A stretch of DNA of 64,000 nt from JAWKHR01 sp041394725 (GTDB taxonomy: Bacteria; Acidobacteriota; Vicinamibacteria; Vicinamibacterales; SCN-69-37), in assembly GCA_041394725.1 (NCBI GenBank), contig JAWKHR010000015.1, positions 1 through 64,000 of the forward strand, read 5' to 3'. Of this stretch, positions 44,416 through 53,240 are shown piece after piece. Under the pieces are notes generated by a model. The model searched no databases. It saw only the letters and a program-made list of their open reading frames with translations, and had not been told where the DNA came from. The translations under genes were made by a program, and so were the position numbers. The stretch's first letter is position 1; the number at the start of each line of letters is the position of its first letter.

Positions 44416-46614
44416 CTACTTGCCGCCGAAGTCCTGCGTCCAGTACCAGCGATAGGTCGCCGACGCGTTGTAGGCGAAGCCGACGCCGGTCGAATGGAAG
44501 CCGGCGTTCATGATGTTCTGGCAGTGCCCGACGCTGCCCATCCACGCCTCGACGACGGCCTCGGGCGTGCTCACGCCGGCCGCGATGTTCTCGCCGACGT
44601 AGGTGGTGCTGGTGTAGCCCGCGTCGGCCACGCGCTGGAACGGCGACCGGCCGTCGAGGCTGGTGTGCGAGTAGTAGTTCTGCGCGGCCATGTCGTCGCT
44701 GTGCCCGCGCGCCGCCGCGTGCAGGTCGCTGTTGACGACGAGCGCGCCCGCCGGCGGATACCAGGTGCCGCCGCAGCTCGCGCCCGCGGCGCGCCGCTGG
44801 TTGACGAGCGTCAGCACCTCGGCCTCGAAGGCGCCGGCCGACGGCGCCGGCGGAGGCGGCGCGGGCGCGTTCACCGTGATCGTCGCGGCCGAGGAATCCA
44901 CGCTGCCCCACGGGTTCGTCACGCGGACCCAGAACTGCGTCGTCGCGCCGAGCGCCGGCGTCGAGAAGCCCGAGTAGACGGCGCCGCTGACCGGTGACGT
45001 CGTCACGCCCTTCGCTCCCTGGTACCACTGGTACGAGATCGGATCGGTCCCGGCGGCCACCACCCAGAGCGAGGCCACCTGACCCGCGTTGATCGTCGTG
45101 CCCTGCGGCTGCGTGCTGATCGCCGGCGCCGTCCCCGACGGCGGCGGAGGTGACGGCGGCGGCGGGGACGGCGCGGGCGCCGTCACGGTCACGGTCGCGG
45201 CCGACGAGTCGGCATGGCCGTACGCGTTCGTCACGCGCGCCCAGTAGCTGGTGGTCGCCGTGAGCGCCGGCGTCGTGAAGCCGGGCGACGTCGCGCCGCT
45301 CACCGGCGACGAGGTCGCGCCGCTCGCGCCGCGGTACCACTGATACGTGAGCGGGCCGGTCCCCGACGCGGAGACGCTGAGCGTCGCGGTCCCGCCGGAG
45401 GCAATGCTGACGCCCGACGGCTGCGCGGCAATCGTCGGCGCGACCCCGGAGGGTGTCGGTGTCGGCGTGGGTGTCGGCGCGGGTGTCGGATCCGGTGTCG
45501 GCGCGGGCGGGGCCGGCGTGGGCGCCGGCGGCGTGGGTTCAGGAGCCGGCGCGGGTGCTGAAGGCGGCGCGGGCGTCGGAGCAGGCGCCGGCGCTGGAGC
45601 CGGCGTCGCCACCGTCACCGTCGCGGTCGCCGAATCCACCTTCCCGGCGGCGTTCGACACGCGCACCCAGTAGTTGGTCGTGGTCGAGAGCGACGGCGTC
45701 GAGTACGTCGCCGCGGTCGCGCCGGCCACCGGCGACGTCATGACGCCGCTGGCGCCGAGATACCACTGATAGCCGAGCGGCCCGGTCCCGGACGCCTCGA
45801 CCGAGAGCGTGGCGACCTGGCCGAACGACACGGCCTGGTGCTGCGGCTGCCGCGTGATGGCGGGGACCACCGGGCCCGGCCCGGGCGGCAGCGGCGGCGC
45901 GGTCACCGCGACGGTCGCCGTCGTCGAGTCGGCCGAGCCGGCGCCGTTCGACACGCGCACCCAGTAGCTGTGCGTCGCGGCCAGCGCGGGTGTCGTGAAC
46001 GACGCGTCCGTCGCGTCCTCGACGGGCGACGACGTGTCGCCGGTCGCGCCGGCGAACCATTGCCACGTGAACGGCGCCGTGCCCGACGCCTCGGCCGTCA
46101 GCGTCGCCGAGCCGCCCGTCTGGACCGACTGGCTCTCGGGCTCGCGCGTGATCGACGGCGCCGTGACGGAGGGCCCCGGCGCCGGGCCGTCGGTGGACGG
46201 CGGGTTCGACGAGACCCGCACGGTGATCGTCGTCGTGGCCGAATCCACCGTCATCCCGCCGCCGGTGCGGCGCGCCCAGAAGCTCGTGGTCTCGTTGAGC
46301 GGCGGTGTCGTGTACGAGTTCTGCGTCGCGCCGTCGATGGGCGCCGACGTCGTGCCCGAGGCGCCGACGTACCACTGGTATTTCATCGCCGCCGACGGGG
46401 TGTCGTTCAGGCTGAGCGTCGCCTGGCCCCCGGGCGCGACGGTCTGGGTCTGCGGGCTGGTGGACACCGCGAGCGACGGCGTCGGCGCGGGCGTGCTGGG
46501 CGCCGTCGGGCTGCTGGCGCCGCAGCCGGCGGCCAGCACCAGCAGGGCGACGGCACCGAGGATCCGTTCCGGTCCACCGTGTCGCCCGCCGCCTGCCCGC
46601 ACCCGCATCCGCAT
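44416..46614 (-). CDS. CAP/SCP-domain lipoprotein with five Ig-like repeats
   Basis: 732 aa. The lipoprotein signal ends at LVLAAGC. Five repeats of about 90 aa follow, each with the pattern QP-x-S-x-x-V-x-x-G, ATLSV-x-A-x-GT, P-x-x-YQWY-x-GASG, SPV-x-GAT, FTTPAL, SYWVRVSN and DS-x-TATVTV. They are immunoglobulin-like surface modules. A Pro/Ala/Thr linker of about 50 aa separates repeats 3 and 4. The C-terminus is a CAP domain: VLTLVNQRRAAGASC, HAAARGHSDDMAAQNYYSHTS, YVGENIAAG and VVEAWMGSVGHCQNIMN, with the CAP cavity residues His and Glu present. It is probably displayed on the cell surface. ATG 46614 is chosen because it opens the signal peptide. Confidence 0.88.
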   Translation of the reverse strand: MRMRVRAGGGRHGGPERILGAVALLVLAAGCGASSPTAPSTPAPTPSLAVSTSPQTQTVAPGGQATLSLNDTPSAAMKYQWYVGASGTTSAPIDGATQNSYTTPPLNETTSFWARRTGGGMTVDSATTTITVRVSSNPPSTDGPAPGPSVTAPSITREPESQSVQTGGSATLTAEASGTAPFTWQWFAGATGDTSSPVEDATDASFTTPALAATHSYWVRVSNGAGSADSTTATVAVTAPPLPPGPGPVVPAITRQPQHQAVSFGQVATLSVEASGTGPLGYQWYLGASGVMTSPVAGATAATYSTPSLSTTTNYWVRVSNAAGKVDSATATVTVATPAPAPAPAPTPAPPSAPAPAPEPTPPAPTPAPPAPTPDPTPAPTPTPTPTPSGVAPTIAAQPSGVSIASGGTATLSVSASGTGPLTYQWYRGASGATSSPVSGATSPGFTTPALTATTSYWARVTNAYGHADSSAATVTVTAPAPSPPPPSPPPPSGTAPAISTQPQGTTINAGQVASLWVVAAGTDPISYQWYQGAKGVTTSPVSGAVYSGFSTPALGATTQFWVRVTNPWGSVDSSAATITVNAPAPPPPAPSAGAFEAEVLTLVNQRRAAGASCGGTWYPPAGALVVNSDLHAAARGHSDDMAAQNYYSHTSLDGRSPFQRVADAGYTSTTYVGENIAAGVSTPEAVVEAWMGSVGHCQNIMNAGFHSTGVGFAYNASATYRWYWTQDFGGK

Positions 46615-46810
46615 ATCGAGGGACGGAAGATCAACAGGTGTGCCATTCCGCGATATCGGATGGCCGACGGTGGTGGTCGGAAAACCGGTCGGAACCTGGA
46701 CCACGCCATCGATCCGGTTACAGGACTGTCAGCCAGCCACGAATCCGAAACCACGGCGAATCGCGGCCTGCCGCGGCCCGGCGCGGGTGTCTCCTACAAT
46801 GTCTGGGTCG

Positions 46811-48214
46811 ATGTCGGAGACCCGCCACCCCGGCGCTGCCCTGGACGCCGGCCCGCTCGCCGACCGCGTGCGTGCCGCGACCGAACTGCTCGAATCGCTG
46901 GCCGCCGACTGGGCCCAGCTCGAGACGCTCACGCCCGAGGACCGGCACCGCCTGCACGTGGCGGTGGCGGGCCTCTATCAGCCCGATCCGGTGGCGCATC
47001 GCCAGCGCCGGAAGGCCGCGGCCAAGGCACGGCGCGCGGCGGCGGCGCGGCGCGGCGAGCGCACGCTGGACGACACCGGCATCCGGCAACTCCGGCGGCC
47101 GGAGGGTGTGACCACGCCGAACGTCTTCCCGCCGCGACATTTTGCGCCGGAGGACGTCGCGCCTCACGAGGATGGCCTCGACACCGACGCCACGCGGCTC
47201 GACGCGGGATCGCCGGCCGAGGCCGCCGCGGGCGCGACGACGGACGCCGCACCGCAGGCCGGCCGCGCCGACGCGGCGCCATCCGCCCGGCCCGGCGAAC
47301 CCGACGAGCCGCAGCACTGCTACGTGTGCAAGGCGGACTACACCGAGGTCCATCACTTCTACGACCAGTTGTGCCCGGCGTGCGCGCCGTTGAACTACCG
47401 GAAGCGCACCGAGCTGGCCGACCTGCACGGCCGGGTCGCGCTCGTCACGGGCGCCCGCGTGAAGATCGGCTACCAGGCCGGCCTCAAGCTGCTCCGATCC
47501 GGTGCCCGCCTCATCGTCACCACGCGCTTCCCGAACGACGCGGCGTCACGCTACGCGGCCGAGCCCGACCACGGCGAATGGAAGGACCGGCTGGAGATCT
47601 ACGGCCTGGACCTGCGGCACACGCCGAGCGTGGAGACGTTCTGCCGGCACCTGCTCGACACGCTCGACCGGCTGGACTTCATCGTCAACAACGCGTGCCA
47701 GACGGTGCGGCGGCCGCCGGCCTTCTACCGGCACATGATCGCGACCGAGCGCGCGGCCGCGTCGGGGCCCGCCGGCGCGGCGGCGCTGGTCCGGCACGTG
47801 CCGCAGTCGGCGCTGACCTCGGCGGAGCTCTCGCAGGTCGCGCTCCTGCCGGGCGAGGAGCACGCGCGGGCCGATCTCTTCCCGGAGGGCCTGCTCGATC
47901 TGGATCGCCAGCAGGTGGACCTGCGCGACCGCAACTCGTGGCGCCTGCTGCTCGACGAGGTCTCGACGGTGGAACTGCTCGAGGTGCACCTGGTGAACGC
48001 GGTCGCGCCCTTCGTCTTCAACGCGCGGCTCAAGGCGCTGATGGTCCGCACCCCCGGGCGCGAGAAGCACATCGTCAACGTCTCGGCGATGGAGGGCCAG
48101 TTCTACCGCCGGTTCAAGACCACCCGCCACCCGCACACGAACATGGCGAAGGCGGCGCTGAACATGATGACCCGCACGTCGGCCACGGACTATCGTGGAC
48201 GGCATCCACCATGA
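46811..48214 (+). CDS. SDR oxidoreductase with N-terminal helical region and zinc knuckle; 3' end frameshifted
   Basis: 467 aa as read. Residues 1-170 are helical and disordered (DRHRLHVAVAGLYQPD, RRKAAAKARRAAAARRG). Next comes a CYVCKADY...HHFYDQLCPAC zinc knuckle, then a short-chain dehydrogenase core: GRVALVTGARVKIGYQAGLKLL (nucleotide loop), LDFIVNNACQT (NNA motif), VNVSAMEGQF (Ser) and HTNMAKAALNMMTRTSA (catalytic region, lacking the usual YxxxK Tyr). The frame then ends early at YRGRHPP. The missing C-terminus is found in other frames over the next 200 bases, so the real gene should end at 48413. No partner gene is evident. Confidence 0.78.
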   Translation: MSETRHPGAALDAGPLADRVRAATELLESLAADWAQLETLTPEDRHRLHVAVAGLYQPDPVAHRQRRKAAAKARRAAAARRGERTLDDTGIRQLRRPEGVTTPNVFPPRHFAPEDVAPHEDGLDTDATRLDAGSPAEAAAGATTDAAPQAGRADAAPSARPGEPDEPQHCYVCKADYTEVHHFYDQLCPACAPLNYRKRTELADLHGRVALVTGARVKIGYQAGLKLLRSGARLIVTTRFPNDAASRYAAEPDHGEWKDRLEIYGLDLRHTPSVETFCRHLLDTLDRLDFIVNNACQTVRRPPAFYRHMIATERAAASGPAGAAALVRHVPQSALTSAELSQVALLPGEEHARADLFPEGLLDLDRQQVDLRDRNSWRLLLDEVSTVELLEVHLVNAVAPFVFNARLKALMVRTPGREKHIVNVSAMEGQFYRRFKTTRHPHTNMAKAALNMMTRTSATDYRGRHPP

Positions 48215-48413
48215 ACGCGGTGGACACGGGCTGGATCACCGACGGGGATCGGTCGAGATCGCCGTCCGCAAGCGGGAGGAACTCCGCTTCCACCCGCCGC
48301 TCGACAGCGTGGACGGCGCCGCGCGGATCGTGGACCCGATCATCGACGGCGTGAACACGGGCCGGCACGTGTGGGGGAAGTTCCTCAAGGACTACCGCGA
48401 AACGGACTGGTGA
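48195..48413 (+). pseudogene. Displaced 3' end of the SDR gene (frameshift region)
   Basis: Family-like C-terminal sequence jumps frame three times. VDGIH is read at 48195-48209, MNAVDTGWITD at 48211-48243, and SVEIAVRKREELRFHPPLDS, then AARIVDPIIDG and WGKFLKDYRETDW, from about 48249 to the stop at 48413. Together these restore the normal SDR ending. At least three single-base-scale indels within about 60 bases are needed. Either the consensus is wrong here or the gene is recently broken. Confidence 0.7.
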
Positions 48414-48455
48414 GCCCGGGCCACGATGGGCCGATTGCCGGCGCGCCGCCCCAGC

Positions 48456-51095
48456 TCAGTCCGCTCGCAGCGCCCGCATCGGATCGATGCGCGTCGCGCG
48501 CACCGCGGGGATGGCGCAGGCGAGGATGGCGACGAACGCGAGCGCGGCGGCCGCGGCGGCGAACGTGAGCACGTCGTGCGCGCCCACGCCGAAGAGCACC
48601 GTGTCCATCGCGCGCGACGCCCACCAGGCCACGAGCAGGCCGGTGACGAGGCCCGCGACGGTCACGCGCGCGCCCTGGGAGAGCACCAGGCCGAGCACCT
48701 GGCCGCGGCCGGCGCCGAGCGCCATCCGCAGGCCCATCTCCGTCGTCCGGCGGCTCACCGCGTACGCCATCACGCCGTAGATGCCCACGGACGCGAGCAC
48801 GAGGGCGAGCGCACCGAACACCGCGGTGAGGCTCATCAGGAACCGCGGCTGCGCCACCGACTGCGCCATCAGCGCCTTCATGGTCGTGACGTTCGAGAGC
48901 GGCAGGGCCGGCGCGATCTCGTGGAGATCGGACCGCAGCAGGCTCGTCACGGCGGCCTCGTCGGCCGACGACCGGACGACCAGCGTCATCTGGCGACCGG
49001 GCCGCTGCGCGAACGGCAGGTACAGCTCCGGGCGCGGCGGCTGGCTCAGACCCGCATGCCGCACGCCGCGCGTGACGCCGACAATCGTGGTCCACTCGTC
49101 GTCGCCGAAGCGGATGCGCTTGCCGACGACGTCCTCGCCCGGCCAGAAGCGATCCGCGGTGACCTCGCTCACCAGCGCGACCTTCGGCGCGCCGGCGCGA
49201 TCGGCGTCGGTGAACTCCCGCCCCTCGATGACCGGCAGTCCCATGGTGCGGAAGTACCCGGACGTGACGCGCCGGAACCAGGCGACGGGCTCGCGGCCGG
49301 GCACGTCCAGGTCCGGCCGGCCCTCGATCCGGAAGCTGGTATCCGAGTCGTTGCCGGACAGCGGCAGCACCGAGACGGCAGCGACCGAGTCGAATCCCGG
49401 GCGTGCGGCCACGCGGGCAATCAGGCGGTCCATGAAGTCGACCAGTTCGGGTGGCCCCTGGAAGCCGTCCGGCGGCATCGAGACGAAGGCCGTGGTCAGC
49501 CCGTCCGGCCGGAAGCCCGGATCGACGTCGACGAGCGCGACGAAGCTGCGAGTGGCCAGGCCCGCGGCGATCAGCAGGCACAGGGCGAGCGCAATCTGGC
49601 CGGCCGCGAGCACCGCGCGCAACCCGCCGCCGGCGCCGGCCTCCTGCGCGTCTCGCCCCCCGGCCTTGAGCGCGAGGCCCGCGTCGTGCCGCGCCGACTG
49701 CACGACCGGTGCGAGGCCGAAGAGCAGGCCGGCCACCACGGCGATGCCCAGCGTGAAGAGCAGCACGGTGCCGTCGAGCGTGACGTTCTCGATCCGCGGC
49801 GCCGCCGCCGGCGGGATGCGCGCGGTCAGCGCGGCGGTCCCCCACCAGGCGATCAGCACGCCGAGCCCGCCGCCCGCCAGCGCGAGCACCAGGCTCTCGG
49901 TGAGGAGCTGCCGGACGAGGCGCCGGCGGCCCGCGCCCATCGCGGCGCGCACGGCCATCTCGCGCCCGCGGCTGGCGCCGCGGCTCAGCATGAGGTTCGC
50001 GATGTTCGCGCACGCGATGAGCAGCACGAGCCCGACGACGGCCAGCAGCACCCAGAGTCCCGTCCGCACCGGCGCGACCAGCTGATCGAGCATCGGCACG
50101 AGCGACACGGTGACGCCGCGGTCCTCGGGAAACCGCGCGCCGATCTCCTGCATCATCGCGTCGAGCCGCGCCTCGGCCCGCTCCACGGTGACGCCCGGCT
50201 TCAGGCGCGCCAGGCCCAGCCAGGCGAAGTTGCCGCGGCCCGAGCGTGACGGGTCGAGGCGCGACGGCAGGAACAGGTCCAGCCCCGGCGCCCCGGGCAG
50301 GTCGAAGCCGGCCGGGGCCACGCCGACGACGGTCACCGGCGTGCCGTCGAGCTGGATCGACTGCCCGACCACGGACGCGTCCCCCGCGAACTCGCGCTGC
50401 CAGAGCCCCCAGGCGAGGATCGCCACCGGGGCGGCGCCGGGCCGGTCGTCGGCGGCCGTGAAGTCGCGGCCGACGGCCGGCGAGACCGCGAACGTGCGGA
50501 AGAAGCCGTCCGAGACGGCGAGCGCCGCCAGCCGCTGCGGATCGCCGCGCCCGGTCAGGTTCGCCGCGCGCGACCCGTAGGCCACCATCGTCTCGAACAG
50601 ATCCGACTCGCCCCGCCATTCGACGAAGTTCGGGATCTCGATCCACTCCTGCTCCGGTCCGCCCTGCGCCGAGAAGTCCTGCCAGACCGTGACGATGCGG
50701 CTGGCGCCGTCGAACGGCAGCGGTTCGAGGAGCACGCCGTGCACGACGGAGAAGATGGCGGTGTTGGCGCCGATGCCGAGCGCCAGCGTGACCACGGCGA
50801 CCAGGCTGAAGGCGCGGTGGCGGACGAGCAGGCGCAGCGCGTAGCGCAGGTCCTGGATCAGCGTGTCGACGAACGGCAGGCCGCGCTGGTCGCGGTAGGC
50901 ATCCTTGGTCACGTCCACTCCTCCGAATCCGCGCAACGCCGCTTGGCGGGCGTCCTCCAGGTCGAGGCCGCGCGCGCGGTGACGGTCGATCTCCATCTGC
51001 AGGTGGAACCGCAGCTCCTCGTCGAGCTCCGATTCCCAGCGGCGGCGGCCGAGGCGGCCGAGCAGGCGGCGCACGAGCACGCGGAGCGGCGTCAT
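48456..51095 (-). CDS. ADOP-type permease, PadR-linked (copy 3)
   Basis: 879 aa. The N-terminal prefix domain (SELDEELRFHLQMEIDRHRARGLDLEDARQAALRGFGG) is followed by DLRYALRLLVRHRAFSLVAVVTLALGIGANTAIFSVVHGVLL, the classic ADOP opening. There are two MacB cores and two FtsX bundles, with LIACANIANLMLSRGASRGREMAVRAAMGAG at the first bundle and AIPAVRATRIDPMRALRAD at the C-terminus. It differs in prefix type from copy 2 (here the E-L-R-F-H-L type). The start is 10 bases after the PadR stop, which implies one transcript. The substrate is unknown. Confidence 0.92.
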   Translation of the reverse strand: MTPLRVLVRRLLGRLGRRRWESELDEELRFHLQMEIDRHRARGLDLEDARQAALRGFGGVDVTKDAYRDQRGLPFVDTLIQDLRYALRLLVRHRAFSLVAVVTLALGIGANTAIFSVVHGVLLEPLPFDGASRIVTVWQDFSAQGGPEQEWIEIPNFVEWRGESDLFETMVAYGSRAANLTGRGDPQRLAALAVSDGFFRTFAVSPAVGRDFTAADDRPGAAPVAILAWGLWQREFAGDASVVGQSIQLDGTPVTVVGVAPAGFDLPGAPGLDLFLPSRLDPSRSGRGNFAWLGLARLKPGVTVERAEARLDAMMQEIGARFPEDRGVTVSLVPMLDQLVAPVRTGLWVLLAVVGLVLLIACANIANLMLSRGASRGREMAVRAAMGAGRRRLVRQLLTESLVLALAGGGLGVLIAWWGTAALTARIPPAAAPRIENVTLDGTVLLFTLGIAVVAGLLFGLAPVVQSARHDAGLALKAGGRDAQEAGAGGGLRAVLAAGQIALALCLLIAAGLATRSFVALVDVDPGFRPDGLTTAFVSMPPDGFQGPPELVDFMDRLIARVAARPGFDSVAAVSVLPLSGNDSDTSFRIEGRPDLDVPGREPVAWFRRVTSGYFRTMGLPVIEGREFTDADRAGAPKVALVSEVTADRFWPGEDVVGKRIRFGDDEWTTIVGVTRGVRHAGLSQPPRPELYLPFAQRPGRQMTLVVRSSADEAAVTSLLRSDLHEIAPALPLSNVTTMKALMAQSVAQPRFLMSLTAVFGALALVLASVGIYGVMAYAVSRRTTEMGLRMALGAGRGQVLGLVLSQGARVTVAGLVTGLLVAWWASRAMDTVLFGVGAHDVLTFAAAAAALAFVAILACAIPAVRATRIDPMRALRAD

Positions 51096-51105
51096 CGCGG
51101 GGCCG

Positions 51106-51480
51106 TCACGAGTCCTGCAGGACCTGGCTGACCACGGCGACCATCTGGGCCCACTGGTCGGCCTCGGCGCGCAGGCGCGTCCGGCCGGCCCGGGTGAGCT
51201 GGTAGAACTTCGCGCGGCGGTTGTTCTCCGTCTGGCCCCACGACGCGCGGATCCAGCCGCGCTGCTCGAGGCGCAGGAGCGCCGGGTAGATCGTGCCCTG
51301 GTTGAGATAGAGCAGGTGGTTCGAGACCTGCTCGATCCGGCGCGCGATGCCCCAGCCGTGCATGGGCCCGAGGACGTCGAGCGTCTTGAGGATGAGCAGG
51401 TCGAGCGTGCCCTGCAGGAGCGCCAGCCGGTCGTCCTCGGACCGGCCGCCGCGCGCGGGCGTCCTGTGTCGGGTAGACAT
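51106..51480 (-). CDS. PadR-family transcriptional regulator (copy 2)
   Basis: 124 aa. The winged-helix sequence LLQGTLDLLILKTLDVLGPMHGWGIARRIEQVSNHLLYLNQGTIYPALLRLEQRGWIRASWGQTENNRRAKFYQLTRAGRTRL is a textbook PadR domain, and a C-terminal dimerisation helix follows (EADQWAQMVAVVSQVLQDS). It heads a two-gene unit with the ADOP permease. ATG 51480 is only eight bases from the -10 hexamer, so the mRNA is probably leaderless. An inverted repeat across the promoter suggests autorepression. Confidence 0.95.
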   Translation of the reverse strand: MSTRHRTPARGGRSEDDRLALLQGTLDLLILKTLDVLGPMHGWGIARRIEQVSNHLLYLNQGTIYPALLRLEQRGWIRASWGQTENNRRAKFYQLTRAGRTRLRAEADQWAQMVAVVSQVLQDS

Positions 51481-51488
51481 CCGACCCG

Positions 51489-51525
51489 AAGCTACGCCCG
51501 CTCGGGTCGAATGTCAACCCGAGCG
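51489..51525 (-). promoter_or_regulatory. Consensus promoter with inverted-repeat operator for PadR-ADOP unit
   Basis: On the minus strand, -35 TTGACA (51517-51512, perfect consensus), a 17-base spacer and -10 TAGCTT (51494-51489) lead to ATG 51480. CGCTCGGGT (51499-51507) and ACCCGAGCG (51517-51525) form a perfect 9 bp inverted repeat with a 9-base centre. It covers the -35 and most of the spacer, so a protein bound there would block polymerase. A further CGGGTCGG sits between the -10 and the start codon. Confidence 0.8.
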
Positions 51526-51620
51526 AGGGCCATGGGGTACGAGCCCGGCCCGGTCCGGAGGGGCGGGGGCGGGCGAGCGCGACATCGGCCGGGCCGAGGC
51601 GGATCGCACGAGCGTGCGCG

Positions 51621-53060
51621 CTACCGGGCGTGGGCCGCGAACGCCGGCCGCCAGCCTTCGCGGATGTCGCGCGCCGCCGCGAGCCACCGGTCGCGCACCA
51701 CCGGCCGCACGCGCGCCGTCCGTTCGAGATAGCGGACGATGGCGGCGCGTTCGCCGCGGTCGAGGAGCGCGGTCAGCAGGTCGGCCTCGAAGTCGTGCGA
51801 CGCCCACGCCAGCTCGGCCGACGTCGTCGTCTCGGGCGCCTCCAGCAGGTGCGCGACCGCGCCCCCCTGATCGCCGTGCCGCAGCGCGATCGCCGCCAGC
51901 ACCAGCTCGGCGCGGAAGTGCGCGGCGGGCGCCGCCGGATCGTCCGCATGGCGCGCGGCCAGCTCCACCGCCCGCCGGGCCACCCGCCCCGCGCGCAGCC
52001 GCTCGAGCTCCGCCGAGGCAGGATTGCCGCTCCGGCCGAAGCCGTCGCCCGAGACCAGCCAGTGCTCGGCCACTTCCGGCAGGTACTCGAGCTGCGTCGC
52101 CTCCGGGAGCTGTGCCAGGCCGCCGATCCACGTGTTGCGGTCGGTGCCGAGGTCGGCGTACATCCGGGCGGTGCGCGCCGCGCGGATCGCACGCACCTGG
52201 GCGACGTGTGCACGCGGGTGATCCGGATCGAGGGCCAGCGCCCGGGCCAGGAGCGTCGCCACGAGCGGCTGGAGCGCCGCGTCGTCGTGCCCGAACTGAC
52301 GGAGCGCGGCGGCCGTGTCGGCCAGCAGGTCCGCGTCGGTCGTCGCCTCCAGTTCCCGCCGGACCGTGTCGGCGGCCGGCGAGGCGCCGCTCATCAGCAC
52401 GCGGGCCGCCAGTCGGCCGAGGGCCACCGTCCAGCGCTCGGGGGCGATGGCGGCGCCGTCCGGATCGATTCGGCGGCCGCGCGTGAGGAACTCGCGCGCG
52501 CGCGCCGGGTCGTCCGCCTCGAGAAGCGACGCGGCATGAAAGAGCGCGACGGGCGGCGCGTCGGGCCGCCCGGCCCGCTCGATCCACGCGGCCTCGACGA
52601 GCGCCCGGCCCTCGGCGTCGGCCGTGTCGTCGCCGGGGCCGGCCGGGATGTCCGCCAGGTGGATCGTCTCGACGTCGCCGGCGTCGTGCGCGACGAGCCA
52701 GAGCGCGTGACGGCGTCGTCGCGCCTTCGCCTGCTCGCGGGTCGCCGTGCCGGTGCCGCCGAACCCGTAGAAGGTGAGCAGCGCGCGGCGCGTCTCGCGT
52801 TCGTCGGGATCGACGCCGGCCTCGACCGCGCGCTCGCGGGCTTCGACGTCGGCCGCGGTCCATTGCCGCACCACCTGCTGCAGCGCGGCGCGCGTCCGCC
52901 AGGCTTCCGGGACCGCGTCCATCGCGCTGCCCTGGGCGTGCGGGCGGGCGCGAAGCGGCGCCGGCCCGCCGCAGGACGGCACGACGATCAGGAGTACCGC
53001 GATCACGACTGCCGGAAATCCGGCAGCGGGGCGACTGGCGGCGCGGCGGGACGGAGGCAT
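51621..53060 (-). CDS. Helical-repeat lipoprotein of unknown function
   Basis: 479 aa. The lipoprotein signal PAVVIAVLLIVVPSC is followed by an almost wholly alpha-helical protein. It has a cluster of TPR/SEL1-like helix pairs (PPVALFHAASLLEADDPARAREFLTRGRRIDPDG, LLARALALDPDHPRAHVAQVRAIRA, AHFRAELVLAAIALRHGDQGGAVAHLLEA) and a basic C-terminus. There is no catalytic motif. It is presumably a periplasm-facing scaffold. It is divergent from the cytochrome cluster and may be functionally unrelated. The start at 53060 lacks a clear ribosome site; the frame is open upstream but without a better signal peptide. Confidence 0.7.
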   Translation of the reverse strand: MPPSRRAASRPAAGFPAVVIAVLLIVVPSCGGPAPLRARPHAQGSAMDAVPEAWRTRAALQQVVRQWTAADVEARERAVEAGVDPDERETRRALLTFYGFGGTGTATREQAKARRRRHALWLVAHDAGDVETIHLADIPAGPGDDTADAEGRALVEAAWIERAGRPDAPPVALFHAASLLEADDPARAREFLTRGRRIDPDGAAIAPERWTVALGRLAARVLMSGASPAADTVRRELEATTDADLLADTAAALRQFGHDDAALQPLVATLLARALALDPDHPRAHVAQVRAIRAARTARMYADLGTDRNTWIGGLAQLPEATQLEYLPEVAEHWLVSGDGFGRSGNPASAELERLRAGRVARRAVELAARHADDPAAPAAHFRAELVLAAIALRHGDQGGAVAHLLEAPETTTSAELAWASHDFEADLLTALLDRGERAAIVRYLERTARVRPVVRDRWLAAARDIREGWRPAFAAHAR

Positions 53061-53240
53061 CGCGAGCGGAGCCGGCAGGAACCGGCGTCTGGCGCGACCG
53101 TACCGCGCGCGGGCGCGCTTCCGCAAGCCTCGCGTGCACCGCGTGCGGGTGTTTCCTCGGATGAAAATGCAACCAGTCGCAGCAGGCGGGACTTGAATCG
53201 CGCGATCAGGCTGGCGAGAATGTCCGCACGCACAGGTCCC

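Noticed and set aside
44416..46614. Regular repeats that could suggest a CRISPR-like or satellite array
   Set aside because: The repeats are about 280 bp Ig-domain units in one open frame, diverged at the DNA level, ending in a CAP domain.
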